Assembly (NCBI RefSeq): GCF_026283965.1
Contig: NZ_JAPDPD010000002.1
Location: 210,611 to 274,610 of the forward strand
DNA length: 64,000 nucleotides
Direction of reading: 5' to 3'
From: Dyella subtropica
GTDB lineage: Bacteria > Pseudomonadota > Gammaproteobacteria > Xanthomonadales > Rhodanobacteraceae
Shown piece by piece: positions 27,795 through 35,760 of this stretch (position 1 is its first letter; each line of letters begins with the position of its first letter). Below the pieces are notes generated by a model. It ran no database searches and was not told where the DNA came from. It saw nothing but the letters and a program-made list of their open reading frames with translations. A program made the translations under genes and the position numbers.

Positions 27795-27910
27795 GTGGAG
27801 CTGTCTCTTGTGCACATCTCGCGTCGGCAAGGAGCTCTTTTTCCGACCTATGTGGATTTTGCGACCATGCAGTGCTGGGGTTCGCTGACGCTCACTCCCA
27901 ACCTACGCGC
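27795..27910 (-). repeat. GTAGGTTGGGGTGAGC-family repeat, right (inverted) copy
   Basis: Read on the minus strand this begins GCGCGTAGGTTGGGAGTGAGC and runs through GCGAACCCCAGCACTGCATGG to GAGATGTGCACAAGAGA, clearly the same ~110 bp segment as at 23258-23370 but inverted. It abuts the stop codon of the toxin gene at 27911. Confidence 0.8.
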
Positions 27911-28177
27911 TTAGTGATCACCGTAGTGGAGCTTGCAGCTGATAATGGAGATGCACTCATCATCGAAGGCGTAGACCAGGCGATCCTTCTTGTTGATGGA
28001 CCTGGACCAAAAGCCGGCTAGATCACCGCTCAACTCGTGAGGATCGCCCAATCCGTCGTTCGGAGTCCTCTGCGCGTCCTTGATGAGGGAATTGATCTTC
28101 TTCAGGGTCTTCTTATCTTCGGCCCCATCCTGGTAATCCTTCCAGGCTTCGTCCGTGAACTTGATACTTCGTGCCAT
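27911..28177 (-). CDS. yoeB: Txe/YoeB-family toxin (ribosome-dependent mRNA interferase)
   Basis: The 88-residue protein resembles YoeB, which cleaves mRNA on the ribosome when its antitoxin is removed. Residues matching the YoeB active site are seen: Glu in HELSG, Arg in KKDRLVY, and the terminal His-Tyr in KLHYGDH. The ATG at 28177 overlaps the antitoxin TGA by one base (TGATG) and GAGGAGA precedes it, a typical coupled arrangement with antitoxin first. No truncation is seen, so the toxin is likely active. Mobile or stabilising roles are common for such pairs. Confidence 0.88.
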   Translation of the reverse strand: MARSIKFTDEAWKDYQDGAEDKKTLKKINSLIKDAQRTPNDGLGDPHELSGDLAGFWSRSINKKDRLVYAFDDECISIISCKLHYGDH

Positions 28178-28449
28178 CAAGTGGTCTCCTCTTCCTCCCC
28201 CTCGATCAACTCTCGTTTCTTAGCCTTGCCCGCCTTGAACTGAGCGATGGACTTGGCGAGGTGATCGCGGTTTGCTTTGTTGCTGAGCAGGTGAATGGTG
28301 TCTGCCATCGAGTTGTAGTCCGCAAGGGACATGACTACTGCGTCCTCGTGGTCGCGGCGATGGATGACCGTGATTGAGCAGTCGCTCGCTACGGTATCCA
28401 ACACATCCTTGAGGTTGTTACGGGCGTCGGAAAAGCTGACAACTCGCAT
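28177..28449 (-). CDS. yefM: YefM/Phd-family antitoxin
   Basis: The 90-residue protein has the N-terminal YefM/Phd DNA-binding fold (VVSFSDARNNLKDVLDTVASD, then VIHRRDHEDAVVMSLADYNSM) and a charged C-terminal tail (KAKKRELIEGEEEE) that would wrap the toxin. It should neutralise the adjacent YoeB-like toxin and repress their common promoter. It is the first gene of the operon and a strong palindrome lies about 50 bp upstream. Confidence 0.88.
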   Translation of the reverse strand: MRVVSFSDARNNLKDVLDTVASDCSITVIHRRDHEDAVVMSLADYNSMADTIHLLSNKANRDHLAKSIAQFKAGKAKKRELIEGEEEETT

Positions 28450-28496
28450 TGGGTTCTCCTGTCTGTCTTACCTTTCTATGTGTTTCTGATGTCTTT

Positions 28497-28528
28497 CTTA
28501 ACTTGTGCAAGTTGTTGCACAAGTTAAG
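28497..28528. promoter_or_regulatory. Palindrome upstream of the toxin-antitoxin operon, candidate operator
   Basis: Perfect 14-bp arms (28497-28510 and 28515-28528, core CTTGTGCAA/TTGCACAAG) around GTTG. It lies 48 bp upstream of the antitoxin start, where YefM-type complexes bind to autoregulate. A transcriptional hairpin is an alternative reading. Confidence 0.6.
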
Positions 28529-28594
28529 TTTAGGGCATGTCCTGAGGGGCAACAAGTGTTTAGTGCAACAGCTACCGTTTAGCGCCTCAGATGC

Positions 28595-28626
28595 AAAAAA
28601 AAGCCGGCACCCTCGCGGGTGCCGGC
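28595..28626 (-). terminator. Rho-independent terminator of the S53 peptidase gene
   Basis: A 10-bp GC stem (28603-28612 with 28617-28626) and TCGC/GCGA loop, followed on the minus strand by eight T residues. It is one of the clearest terminators in the window. Confidence 0.92.
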
Positions 28627-28653
28627 CGGTCAAAACGTCATCGCAAGGAAACT

Positions 28654-30561
28654 TCAAAAGCTTTGCAGGAACAGATCCAGATTGGTCACATTGAGCGTGC
28701 CGATGCCGGAACCAGGCTGATACCCCGGCTTGCCGGCATAGAACCAGTTGTCGCCGTGGCGGATGTCGTTGAACCCCGACCACGGTCCATAGCCGAAGAT
28801 GTTCTGCAGCAAGTACACCTGCGGATTCCAGAAGCCGACGCGGTGCCCGGCGCTCTGCGTGAGCAGCGCGCTGATACCGTTGAGCTGCGGTGCCACGAAA
28901 CTGGTGCCACCTTCGCCGGTCACTGCGCCGCCGTCCGTGGTGGAGACCAGGAAATAGCCAGTCTCCGGGTCTGCATTCAACGAGATGTCCGGCAGATTTC
29001 GGCCATGGAAATGGCTGGGTAGTTTCAACAGTACCGTAGGGCCAGCCTGGGGATCGTTGAAGGTCAGCGTCTGATCCTTCTCGCTCTTGCGGATGCCATC
29101 CGTGAACCGCTGATAGAACGGTCGTTTCCAGTACACGCTGACGCCGCCGCCGCCGCCGACCGAGAACAGGTTGATCAGGCCCTTGCCGACATAGGTGTCG
29201 AAGTAGTTCTGGATATAGTCCCAGCCCCACACGCTTTCCTTCGTGATCGACTGCGTCGGACCGCCGTGGAAGTGATAGCTGAAAGGTAGCGTCGTGCCGC
29301 CGGCGGCCGTGATGTAGGGGTCGGAAGCCGGCGAGTCGACGGTCAACGGCGCGTTGAACGTGCCGGGGCCGGTTCCGGTGCCGAGCCCGCGCACCGTGTC
29401 ATACGCGCCGGAGTCGCCGGTAGCGGCGAACACCGACTGTCCTTGCACCGCGGCCTCCAGAAGTATCTGGTGGAACAGCTGCAAGTCGCCGGCATCGGAG
29501 GTGTCGGTATTGCTGGCGCCGGCGACGTTCAGTGCGGCGAAGTTGAAGATCTCAGGTGTGCCCCAGCTGGTGGAGATGCTGTCGGCCTTGTTGTCGGAGA
29601 CCGCCTGCATGAACGCATCGGTGAAGCCGTTGCCGGCGTTGGGGGCGTCATACACGAGCATGTCGGCGAACGGAGCCAGGCCGCCCGACTGTTCCACGTC
29701 AAGCGCGGTTTCGCCGCTGCCGCCATCGAACGCGCCACCGCCGTCGACGTGGATCTGCGTGATGCGGTTCGGCTTGGTGGTCAGGCCAACCGTGGACCAA
29801 TACGTCTCGGCATCCGACGGGTAGAAATTCGACAGCGTCACGATGGCGATCGTCGAGCCCTGGCCGTTGATCCCCTGCGAGTACAGCGGATTGATGTTGT
29901 AGAAGTTGGCGACGTCCTTGACGGTGTACGTGCCGGGTTTGCCGAGGGTGAGGTTGGGCGTCGCGGCGCTTGCCTTCACCTGCAGCGTGGTTTGCGGCTG
30001 GCCGGCGAGGGAGGTTGAATGGATGCGATGCGACAGATACTGCTTTTCATTGCTGAGGCCGGTGGCGGACAGCACGGTGTTGGCGATGGACGGCGGCAGC
30101 ACCAGCGGCTGAGTCGGTCCATGCAGCGACTGTCCAGACTCCTTCGACACATAGGCATGTATAGGCGTCTGGAAGGCTGCGCTGAATTGGCCCAGCGTGC
30201 CGCTTGCGCGAATCGCCATATGATTCGGAAGCACCGTGCTGGTCAGGCCCTGCGTCTGCAGGAACGCCTGCACCTGTGCGATTTCCGCATCGGTGGCGCC
30301 GTACCTGCTCGCGAACTGGCTGGTGGTAAGGAACTGGTGGAAGTGAGCGCTGCCGGGAGTGACGGTGTCCTGGATGTAGGACTCCAGCTCGGCCTGATTA
30401 TGTAGTTTCAACACCAGGGTCACGTTGGCGGGCTGGCTGGCCGTTGCCAAGCCCATGTCGGTATTCGGTCGCGCGTTGTCCGCCATGGCGGGGGCTGCGA
30501 GGCAGGCCAGCCATAGCGTCAGGGATGCGGCAAGGGTTTTGCGGTGCAGATTCGCGAGCAT
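28654..30561 (-). CDS. Secreted S53-family serine-carboxyl peptidase (sedolisin/xanthomonalisin type)
   Basis: The 635-residue precursor has a signal peptide (to about residue 26, ending PAMA), a pro-kumamolisin activation domain (about 35-190), and a catalytic domain (about 210-630). Catalytic Glu and Asp are in GSGETALDVEQ and the catalytic Ser in GEGGTSFVAPQ; ATGDSGA carries the oxyanion Asp. This family cuts proteins at acidic pH outside the cell or in the periplasm. The start at 30561 has GGAGG upstream; the open frame to 30789 adds no signal-like sequence. It ends at a strong terminator and is divergent from the fumarase gene. Confidence 0.9.
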   Translation of the reverse strand: MLANLHRKTLAASLTLWLACLAAPAMADNARPNTDMGLATASQPANVTLVLKLHNQAELESYIQDTVTPGSAHFHQFLTTSQFASRYGATDAEIAQVQAFLQTQGLTSTVLPNHMAIRASGTLGQFSAAFQTPIHAYVSKESGQSLHGPTQPLVLPPSIANTVLSATGLSNEKQYLSHRIHSTSLAGQPQTTLQVKASAATPNLTLGKPGTYTVKDVANFYNINPLYSQGINGQGSTIAIVTLSNFYPSDAETYWSTVGLTTKPNRITQIHVDGGGAFDGGSGETALDVEQSGGLAPFADMLVYDAPNAGNGFTDAFMQAVSDNKADSISTSWGTPEIFNFAALNVAGASNTDTSDAGDLQLFHQILLEAAVQGQSVFAATGDSGAYDTVRGLGTGTGPGTFNAPLTVDSPASDPYITAAGGTTLPFSYHFHGGPTQSITKESVWGWDYIQNYFDTYVGKGLINLFSVGGGGGVSVYWKRPFYQRFTDGIRKSEKDQTLTFNDPQAGPTVLLKLPSHFHGRNLPDISLNADPETGYFLVSTTDGGAVTGEGGTSFVAPQLNGISALLTQSAGHRVGFWNPQVYLLQNIFGYGPWSGFNDIRHGDNWFYAGKPGYQPGSGIGTLNVTNLDLFLQSF

Positions 30562-30929
30562 GCTGAGAGTTCCTCCGTGGATGGGACTCTGGCGCCAAGC
30601 AGAACAGCAGCGGTGTGTCATAGGTACGTCGCTGCTCCGCTTTCCAGCCAGGCCGTCAAAGCGTTTCAACAAACCGTGTGATTTCTTACCCCGCCGACAG
30701 ACGTACCCCCTGAAGATCGCGCCGTGCCGGTTGCGCAACGCTAGCGCGGAACGGGTGCAAGTTCTTGCGGCCTTGGGGCGCTGTGCCATGACCCGGTTTC
30801 TGCCGCTTCGCCAGGGCGTCGCGGCATGGGCCGCTCTTCAGGGGCAGCCCGCTTGCGGCACAATAGGCCGGTTGTGCGCCGCGAACAGCTCCCCGCGGCG
30901 CGGGTCCCCCTCCAGTCCAAGCCGCCGCC
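30562..30929. other. Divergent intergenic region between S53 peptidase and fumarase genes
   Basis: These 368 bp contain no gene I can support. Both flanking genes are transcribed outward, so two promoters should be here. I see no confident -35/-10 pair and no long repeat. Confidence 0.5.
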
Positions 30930-32444
30930 ATGACCATCATCAAGCAAGACGATCTGATCCAGTCCGTCGCCGACGCCCTGCAGTACATCAGCTACTACCA
31001 CCCGGTCGACTACATCACCAACCTCGCCGCCGCCTACGAGCGCGAAGAGTCGCCGGCCGCCAAGGACGCGATGGCGCAAATCCTGATCAATTCGCGCATG
31101 GCCGCCGAAGGCCATCGCCCGCTGTGTCAGGACACTGGCATCGTCACCGTCTTCCTCAAAGTGGGCATGAACGTGCGCTGGGACGCCACGATGTCGCTGG
31201 AAGACATGGTCAACGAAGGCGTGCGCCGCGCCTACAACGACCCGGACAACAAGCTGCGCGCCAGCGTGCTGGCCGATCCGGCCGGCAAACGCACCAACAC
31301 CAAAGACAACACGCCGGCAGTGATCAACGTCTCCATCGTGCCGGGCGACACCGTCGACGTGATCGTCGCGGCCAAGGGCGGCGGTTCGGAGGCCAAGTCC
31401 AAGTTCGCCATGCTCAATCCGTCCGATTCCATCGTCGATTGGGTGCTCAAGACCGTGCCGACCATGGGCGCCGGCTGGTGCCCGCCGGGCATGCTTGGCA
31501 TCGGCATCGGCGGCACCGCCGAAAAGGCGATGCTGCTGGCGAAAGAAGCGTTGATGGAGCCGATCGACATCCAGGATTTGATCGCACGCGGTCCGCAGAA
31601 TCGCGCCGAAGAACTGCGCATCGAGCTGTATGAAAAGGTCAACGCGCTCGGCATCGGCGCGCAGGGCCTGGGCGGCCTCACCACCGTGCTCGACATCAAG
31701 GTGAAGGATTACCCGACCCACGCCGCCAACCTGCCGGTGGCGCTGATCCCGAACTGCGCCGCCACGCGCCATGCGCATTTCACGCTCGATGGCTCCGGCC
31801 CGGTGATGCTCGATCCGCCGTCGCTGAAAGACTGGCCCAAACTCACCTATGACTCGTCCAAGGGCCGTCGGGTGAATCTCGACACGGTGACGCAGGAAGA
31901 CGTCGCCAGTTGGAAGCCCGGCGAAGTGCTGCTGCTCAACGGCAAGTTGCTCACTGGCCGCGACGCCGCGCACAAGCGCATGGTCGACATGCTCAACAAG
32001 GGCGAGCCGCTGCCGGTCGATTTCAAGGGCCGCTTTATCTATTACGTCGGTCCGGTCGATCCGGTGCGCGACGAAGTGGTCGGCCCGGCCGGTCCCACCA
32101 CCGCCACGCGCATGGACAAGTTCACCGAGCAGGTACTGGCGCAGACCGGCCTGCTCGGCATGGTCGGCAAGGCCGAACGCGGTCCGGCTGCGATCGAGGC
32201 GATCAAGAAGCACCAGTCGGTGTATCTGATGGCTGTGGGCGGTGCGGCTTATCTGGTGTCGAAGGCGATCAAGGCTTCGCGCGTGGTTGGCTTTGCCGAT
32301 CTCGGGATGGAAGCGATTTACGAGTTTGAAGTGCAGGACATGCCGGTGACTGTCGCGGTGGATTCCGCCGGCACGTCAGTGCACCAGACCGGGCCCAAAG
32401 AATGGCAGGCGCGCATTGGCAAAATCCCGGTAGTCGTCGCCTAA
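30930..32444 (+). CDS. Class I (iron-sulfur) fumarate hydratase
   Basis: The 504-residue enzyme interconverts fumarate and malate in the TCA cycle using an oxygen-sensitive [4Fe-4S] cluster. N-terminal alpha domain and C-terminal beta domain are fused, as in FumA/FumB. Cysteines in cluster-like contexts are in RPLCQDTG, GWCPPGM and PNCAATRHAHF. The C-terminal segment has the TATRMDKFTE and ADLGMEAIYEF signatures. It is monocistronic, with composite repeat copy C directly after its stop. Whether it corresponds to fumA or fumB of other species cannot be said. Confidence 0.93.
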   Translation: MTIIKQDDLIQSVADALQYISYYHPVDYITNLAAAYEREESPAAKDAMAQILINSRMAAEGHRPLCQDTGIVTVFLKVGMNVRWDATMSLEDMVNEGVRRAYNDPDNKLRASVLADPAGKRTNTKDNTPAVINVSIVPGDTVDVIVAAKGGGSEAKSKFAMLNPSDSIVDWVLKTVPTMGAGWCPPGMLGIGIGGTAEKAMLLAKEALMEPIDIQDLIARGPQNRAEELRIELYEKVNALGIGAQGLGGLTTVLDIKVKDYPTHAANLPVALIPNCAATRHAHFTLDGSGPVMLDPPSLKDWPKLTYDSSKGRRVNLDTVTQEDVASWKPGEVLLLNGKLLTGRDAAHKRMVDMLNKGEPLPVDFKGRFIYYVGPVDPVRDEVVGPAGPTTATRMDKFTEQVLAQTGLLGMVGKAERGPAAIEAIKKHQSVYLMAVGGAAYLVSKAIKASRVVGFADLGMEAIYEFEVQDMPVTVAVDSAGTSVHQTGPKEWQARIGKIPVVVA

Positions 32445-32454
32445 CGCCTTTACT

Positions 32455-32875
32455 CCCTCTCCCTCGTTCACCGATTTGTGCACGGGGGAGAGGGTTGGGG
32501 TGAGGGGCGGGTGCTCGCGATAACACTCCTACTTCGTCACCCCGGCGAAGGCCGGAATCCAGTGGCGTTGCCGTTCGATGTTTGCGTTATCGCGACCGGG
32601 CTCGCCTGCCGCGGGCTTCCGTCCTCCTGCCGGAGGTCGGGTCACTTTTCTCTGCTTGCCCAGAGAAAAGTAACCAAAAGAGAGGGCACCCCGGTTGCGC
32701 GCCCTCCGGCTTCGCCTGCGGGTTCGTGAGGGTTGGCCGGGCTTTTCGACAAGACATCCATGTCTTGTCGAAAAGGCGCAGGCGTCCATGCCTGCGCCCC
32801 CTGCGGGGCTTTTTCGTCCAACCCTCACCGCTCCACAGGGGGCTGGAACTCAAAGGCCAAGATCAAAAGCTCATC
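32455..32875 (+). repeat. Composite intergenic repeat, copy C
   Basis: Third full copy of the element at 12761-13134, in the 568 bp gap between fumarase and the lysine fusion gene. The head is a hairpin with 16-base loop (32467-32482) that is the reverse complement of the copy B loop with one change. Stems are ACTTTTCTCTG/CAGAGAAAAGT (32644-32654 with 32661-32671), a 16-bp stem at 32742-32757 with 32760-32775 (core CGACAAGACAT), and GCGCAGGC/GCCTGCGC (32776-32783 with 32790-32797). The remaining ~130 bp before the GTG start presumably holds the promoter of the next gene. Confidence 0.85.
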
Positions 32876-33012
32876 ATTAGGAGACGGTGGGAGTTGTTGA
32901 TGGACATACGCCACCGTTTAGCCATCCAAACCCCATCCCATTGCATTCCAGCTGTTGCGGCGCAACACTGGCCGAATTGTTTTCCCCGCAACCAACGCAA
33001 CTGAAGGTAACC

Positions 33013-35625
33013 GTGAACCCGCAAAGCCCCGCGTCGCTTCCTGCCGACGCATCCTGGATCGTGATGAAGTTTGGCGGCACCAGTGTCGCTACCCTGCCGC
33101 GCTGGCAGAACATTCTGGAGCTGGTAGCCACTCGTCGTGCCGAAGGCGCGCGCGTGCTGGTTGTCGTTTCGGCACTCTCCGGCATCACCGACGCACTCAA
33201 ACAACTGTGCGCGCAGGAAGACAAGGGCAAACGCATCGAGGCTGCCAAGGCGATCGCACAGCGTCACTACGACCTGCTCGATCACATGCAGCTGGCGGTT
33301 CCGGATGCACTCGGCACGAAGCTTGGCGAACTGGCGAAGCTGGCGGACGAAGGTCCGGCGGCGCTGGGCGAATTGGCTTGGGCGGCCTTGATACAGGCGC
33401 ACGGCGAGTTGTTGAGCAGCACGCTGGGCGCGGCCTTTCTCAGTCACAGCGGCCTGCCCACGCAGTGGGTGGATGCGCGCGAGTGTCTCGCCGCTGTGGC
33501 GCTGCCGAACCAGAATGAGCGCACCAAGTTGCTCTCGGCGATGGTCGAGGCCAAGCCCGATCCGGCGCTCAACCTGCGTCTCGCGAAGCAGGGCGATGTT
33601 TTCATCACCCAGGGCTTCATCGCACGCGAGTCGCAGGGTCGCACGGTGCTGCTCGGTCGTGGCGGTTCGGATACGTCCGCTTCGTATTTCGGTGCGCTGC
33701 TGAAAGCGCAGCGCGTAGAAATTTGGACTGACGTGGCCGGCATGTTCACTGCCAATCCGCGCCAGGTGCCGGGCGCACGCCTGCTGCAGCGTCTCGATTA
33801 CGAAGAGGCCCAGGAAATCGCTTCCACCGGCGCCAAGGTGCTGCACCCACGCTGCCTTTCGCCGCTGCGCGAGCCGCGCGTGCCGATGCTGATCAAGGAC
33901 ACCAACCGGCCCGAGCTGGAAGGCACCGTCATCGGTCCCGAGGTGCGCGAGCACGCGCCGAGCGTGAAAGCGATCAGCGCACGCAAGGGCCTCACCCTGG
34001 TGTCGATGGAGTCGGTCGGCATGTGGCAGCAGGTCGGCTTCCTCGCCGACGTGTTCGCGCAGTTCAAGCAGCACGGCTTGTCGGTGGACCTGATCGGCTC
34101 AGCCGAGACCAACGTCACCGTGTCGCTGGATCCCACCGAGAACCTGCTCGATTCCGACGCCATCGCGGCGCTTGCCAGCGACCTCGCCAAGGTCTGTCGC
34201 GTGAAGGTGATCGCGCCGTGTGCGGCGATCACCCTGGTTGGCCGCGGTATGCGTTCGATGTTGCATACGCTGTCCGGCGTGCTGGCCGAGTTCGGTCAGC
34301 TACGTGTGCACATGATTTCGCAGTCGTCCAACAACCTCAACCTGACCTTCGTGGTGGATGAGAACGTGGTGGACGACCTGCTGCCGCTTCTGCACGAGCT
34401 GCTGATCGCCGCCGGTGCGCTGCGCACCGACGACAGCGCGCTGTTCGGGCCAAGCTGGCAGGCGCTGTACGGCAGCGGCGAAGTGCCAGTGCCGGCGGCT
34501 TCGTGGTGGCGCACCACAGAGCGTCAGCGCTTGCTCGAACTCGGCGCGAAGGCTACGCCTCGCTACGTCTACCACCTGCCCACCGTGCGCCAGCAGGCGC
34601 GCGATCTGAAAACGCTGGCTGCGGTCGATCGCCTGCATTACGCGGTCAAGGCGAACACGCACCCGGCCATTCTGAAAGCGCTGGCCGAAGAAGGCTTCGG
34701 TTTCGAGTGCGTATCGCCGGGCGAAATGAAGGCGGTGATGGCGGCGGTGCCGGAATCCGCACCGCTGCTGTTCACGCCCAACTTCGCGCCGCGCGAGGAC
34801 TACGCCTGGGCGTTGACCACGCGCGCCACCGTCTCGCTCGATTCGCTCTATCCGCTGGAGCACTGGGGCGAGCTGTTCCGTGGCCGCGAGATCGTGCTTC
34901 GCGTGGACCTTGGCCGCGGTCTTGGCCATCACGAGAAAGTGCGCACCGGCGGCAGCGGCAGCAAGTTCGGCTTGCCGGTCGAGTTAGTGGATACGTTCCT
35001 CAAGCTGGCCGATGGGCATGGCGTGATCGTACGAGGCCTGCACGCGCATCTTGGCTCCGGCATCCTCGACGACAGTCATTGGGGCGAGGTCTATAGCCAG
35101 CTGGCTAGCCTGGCCGAGCGCATCGGCAGCGTCGCCTTCATCGACATCGGTGGCGGGCTCGGTGTGCCGTCGCATCCAGGCGAGGCGCGGCTGGACATCG
35201 CCGCACTCGATCGCGTGCTGCGCGAGGTCAAGGCCGCCTACCCGCATTACAAACTGTGGATGGAGCCTGGCCGTTACCTTGTCGCCGATGCCGGCGTGCT
35301 GCTCACCCGCGTCACCCAGCAGAAAGGCAAGAGCGCGTTGCGTTATCTCGGCGTGGACACCGGCATGAACAGCCTGATCCGCCCCGCGCTGTACGAGGCC
35401 TGGCACGAGATCGTCAACCTCAGTCGCCTGGACGAACCGGCCACCGGCCTGTTCCAGGTGGTCGGCCCCATCTGCGAAAGCGGCGACGTGCTCGGCACCG
35501 ACCGCCGCCTACCGGAGCCGCAGGAAGGCGACGTGATGCTGATCGCCCAGGCTGGCGCCTATGGCAAGGTGATGTCGTCGCCGTACAACATGCGCGACGA
35601 AGCGGAAGAGATCATCATTGAGTAA
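33013..35625 (+). CDS. Bifunctional aspartate kinase / diaminopimelate decarboxylase
   Basis: The 870-residue fusion carries the first and last enzymes of lysine biosynthesis. Residues about 15-300 are aspartate kinase (VMKFGGTSVAT at the start, GRGGSDTSA later), about 300-450 hold ACT-type regulatory repeats (GLTLVSMESVGMWQQVGFL, LIGSAETNVTVSLD), and about 490-870 are PLP-dependent diaminopimelate decarboxylase, with Lys in YAVKANTHP and the phosphate loop DIGGGLGVPS. The GTG at 33013 with GAAGGT upstream gives a start just before the kinase. This fusion is known in Xanthomonadales. The genes for MurL and MurD2 follow on the same strand, so a peptidoglycan-precursor locus is likely. Confidence 0.93.
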   Translation: MNPQSPASLPADASWIVMKFGGTSVATLPRWQNILELVATRRAEGARVLVVVSALSGITDALKQLCAQEDKGKRIEAAKAIAQRHYDLLDHMQLAVPDALGTKLGELAKLADEGPAALGELAWAALIQAHGELLSSTLGAAFLSHSGLPTQWVDARECLAAVALPNQNERTKLLSAMVEAKPDPALNLRLAKQGDVFITQGFIARESQGRTVLLGRGGSDTSASYFGALLKAQRVEIWTDVAGMFTANPRQVPGARLLQRLDYEEAQEIASTGAKVLHPRCLSPLREPRVPMLIKDTNRPELEGTVIGPEVREHAPSVKAISARKGLTLVSMESVGMWQQVGFLADVFAQFKQHGLSVDLIGSAETNVTVSLDPTENLLDSDAIAALASDLAKVCRVKVIAPCAAITLVGRGMRSMLHTLSGVLAEFGQLRVHMISQSSNNLNLTFVVDENVVDDLLPLLHELLIAAGALRTDDSALFGPSWQALYGSGEVPVPAASWWRTTERQRLLELGAKATPRYVYHLPTVRQQARDLKTLAAVDRLHYAVKANTHPAILKALAEEGFGFECVSPGEMKAVMAAVPESAPLLFTPNFAPREDYAWALTTRATVSLDSLYPLEHWGELFRGREIVLRVDLGRGLGHHEKVRTGGSGSKFGLPVELVDTFLKLADGHGVIVRGLHAHLGSGILDDSHWGEVYSQLASLAERIGSVAFIDIGGGLGVPSHPGEARLDIAALDRVLREVKAAYPHYKLWMEPGRYLVADAGVLLTRVTQQKGKSALRYLGVDTGMNSLIRPALYEAWHEIVNLSRLDEPATGLFQVVGPICESGDVLGTDRRLPEPQEGDVMLIAQAGAYGKVMSSPYNMRDEAEEIIIE

Positions 35626-35662
35626 TGCCTCCCGCCCCGCCAGGGGCGAGGTAGCCCGCATG

Positions 35663-35691
35663 GCGCCCTCTTTCCTCCAGAAAGAGGGCGC
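35663..35691. terminator. Hairpin between the lysine fusion gene and murL
   Basis: Perfect 12-bp stem GCGCCCTCTTTC/GAAAGAGGGCGC (35663-35674 with 35680-35691) with a 5-base loop. No T-tract follows, so attenuation or partial termination is more likely than a full stop. Confidence 0.5.
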
Positions 35692-35760
35692 GCGGTAATG
35701 CAAGAATGCGCTCCTTGCTCCGACCCGCATGTGGGGGCAGGGACCATACGGAGTGACCGA

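Noticed and set aside
23258..27910. Compound transposon formed by the inverted 110 bp repeats
   Set aside because: No transposase or target duplication is seen, so only the repeat bracket is reported, not a mobile element.
30741..32213. Minus-strand open frame (490 codons) opposite the fumarase gene
   Set aside because: Antisense of a highly conserved enzyme; composition is His/Arg/Asp-rich with no motif.
32863..34074. Minus-strand open frame opposite the aspartate kinase part
   Set aside because: Antisense shadow; the plus strand shows clear kinase motifs.
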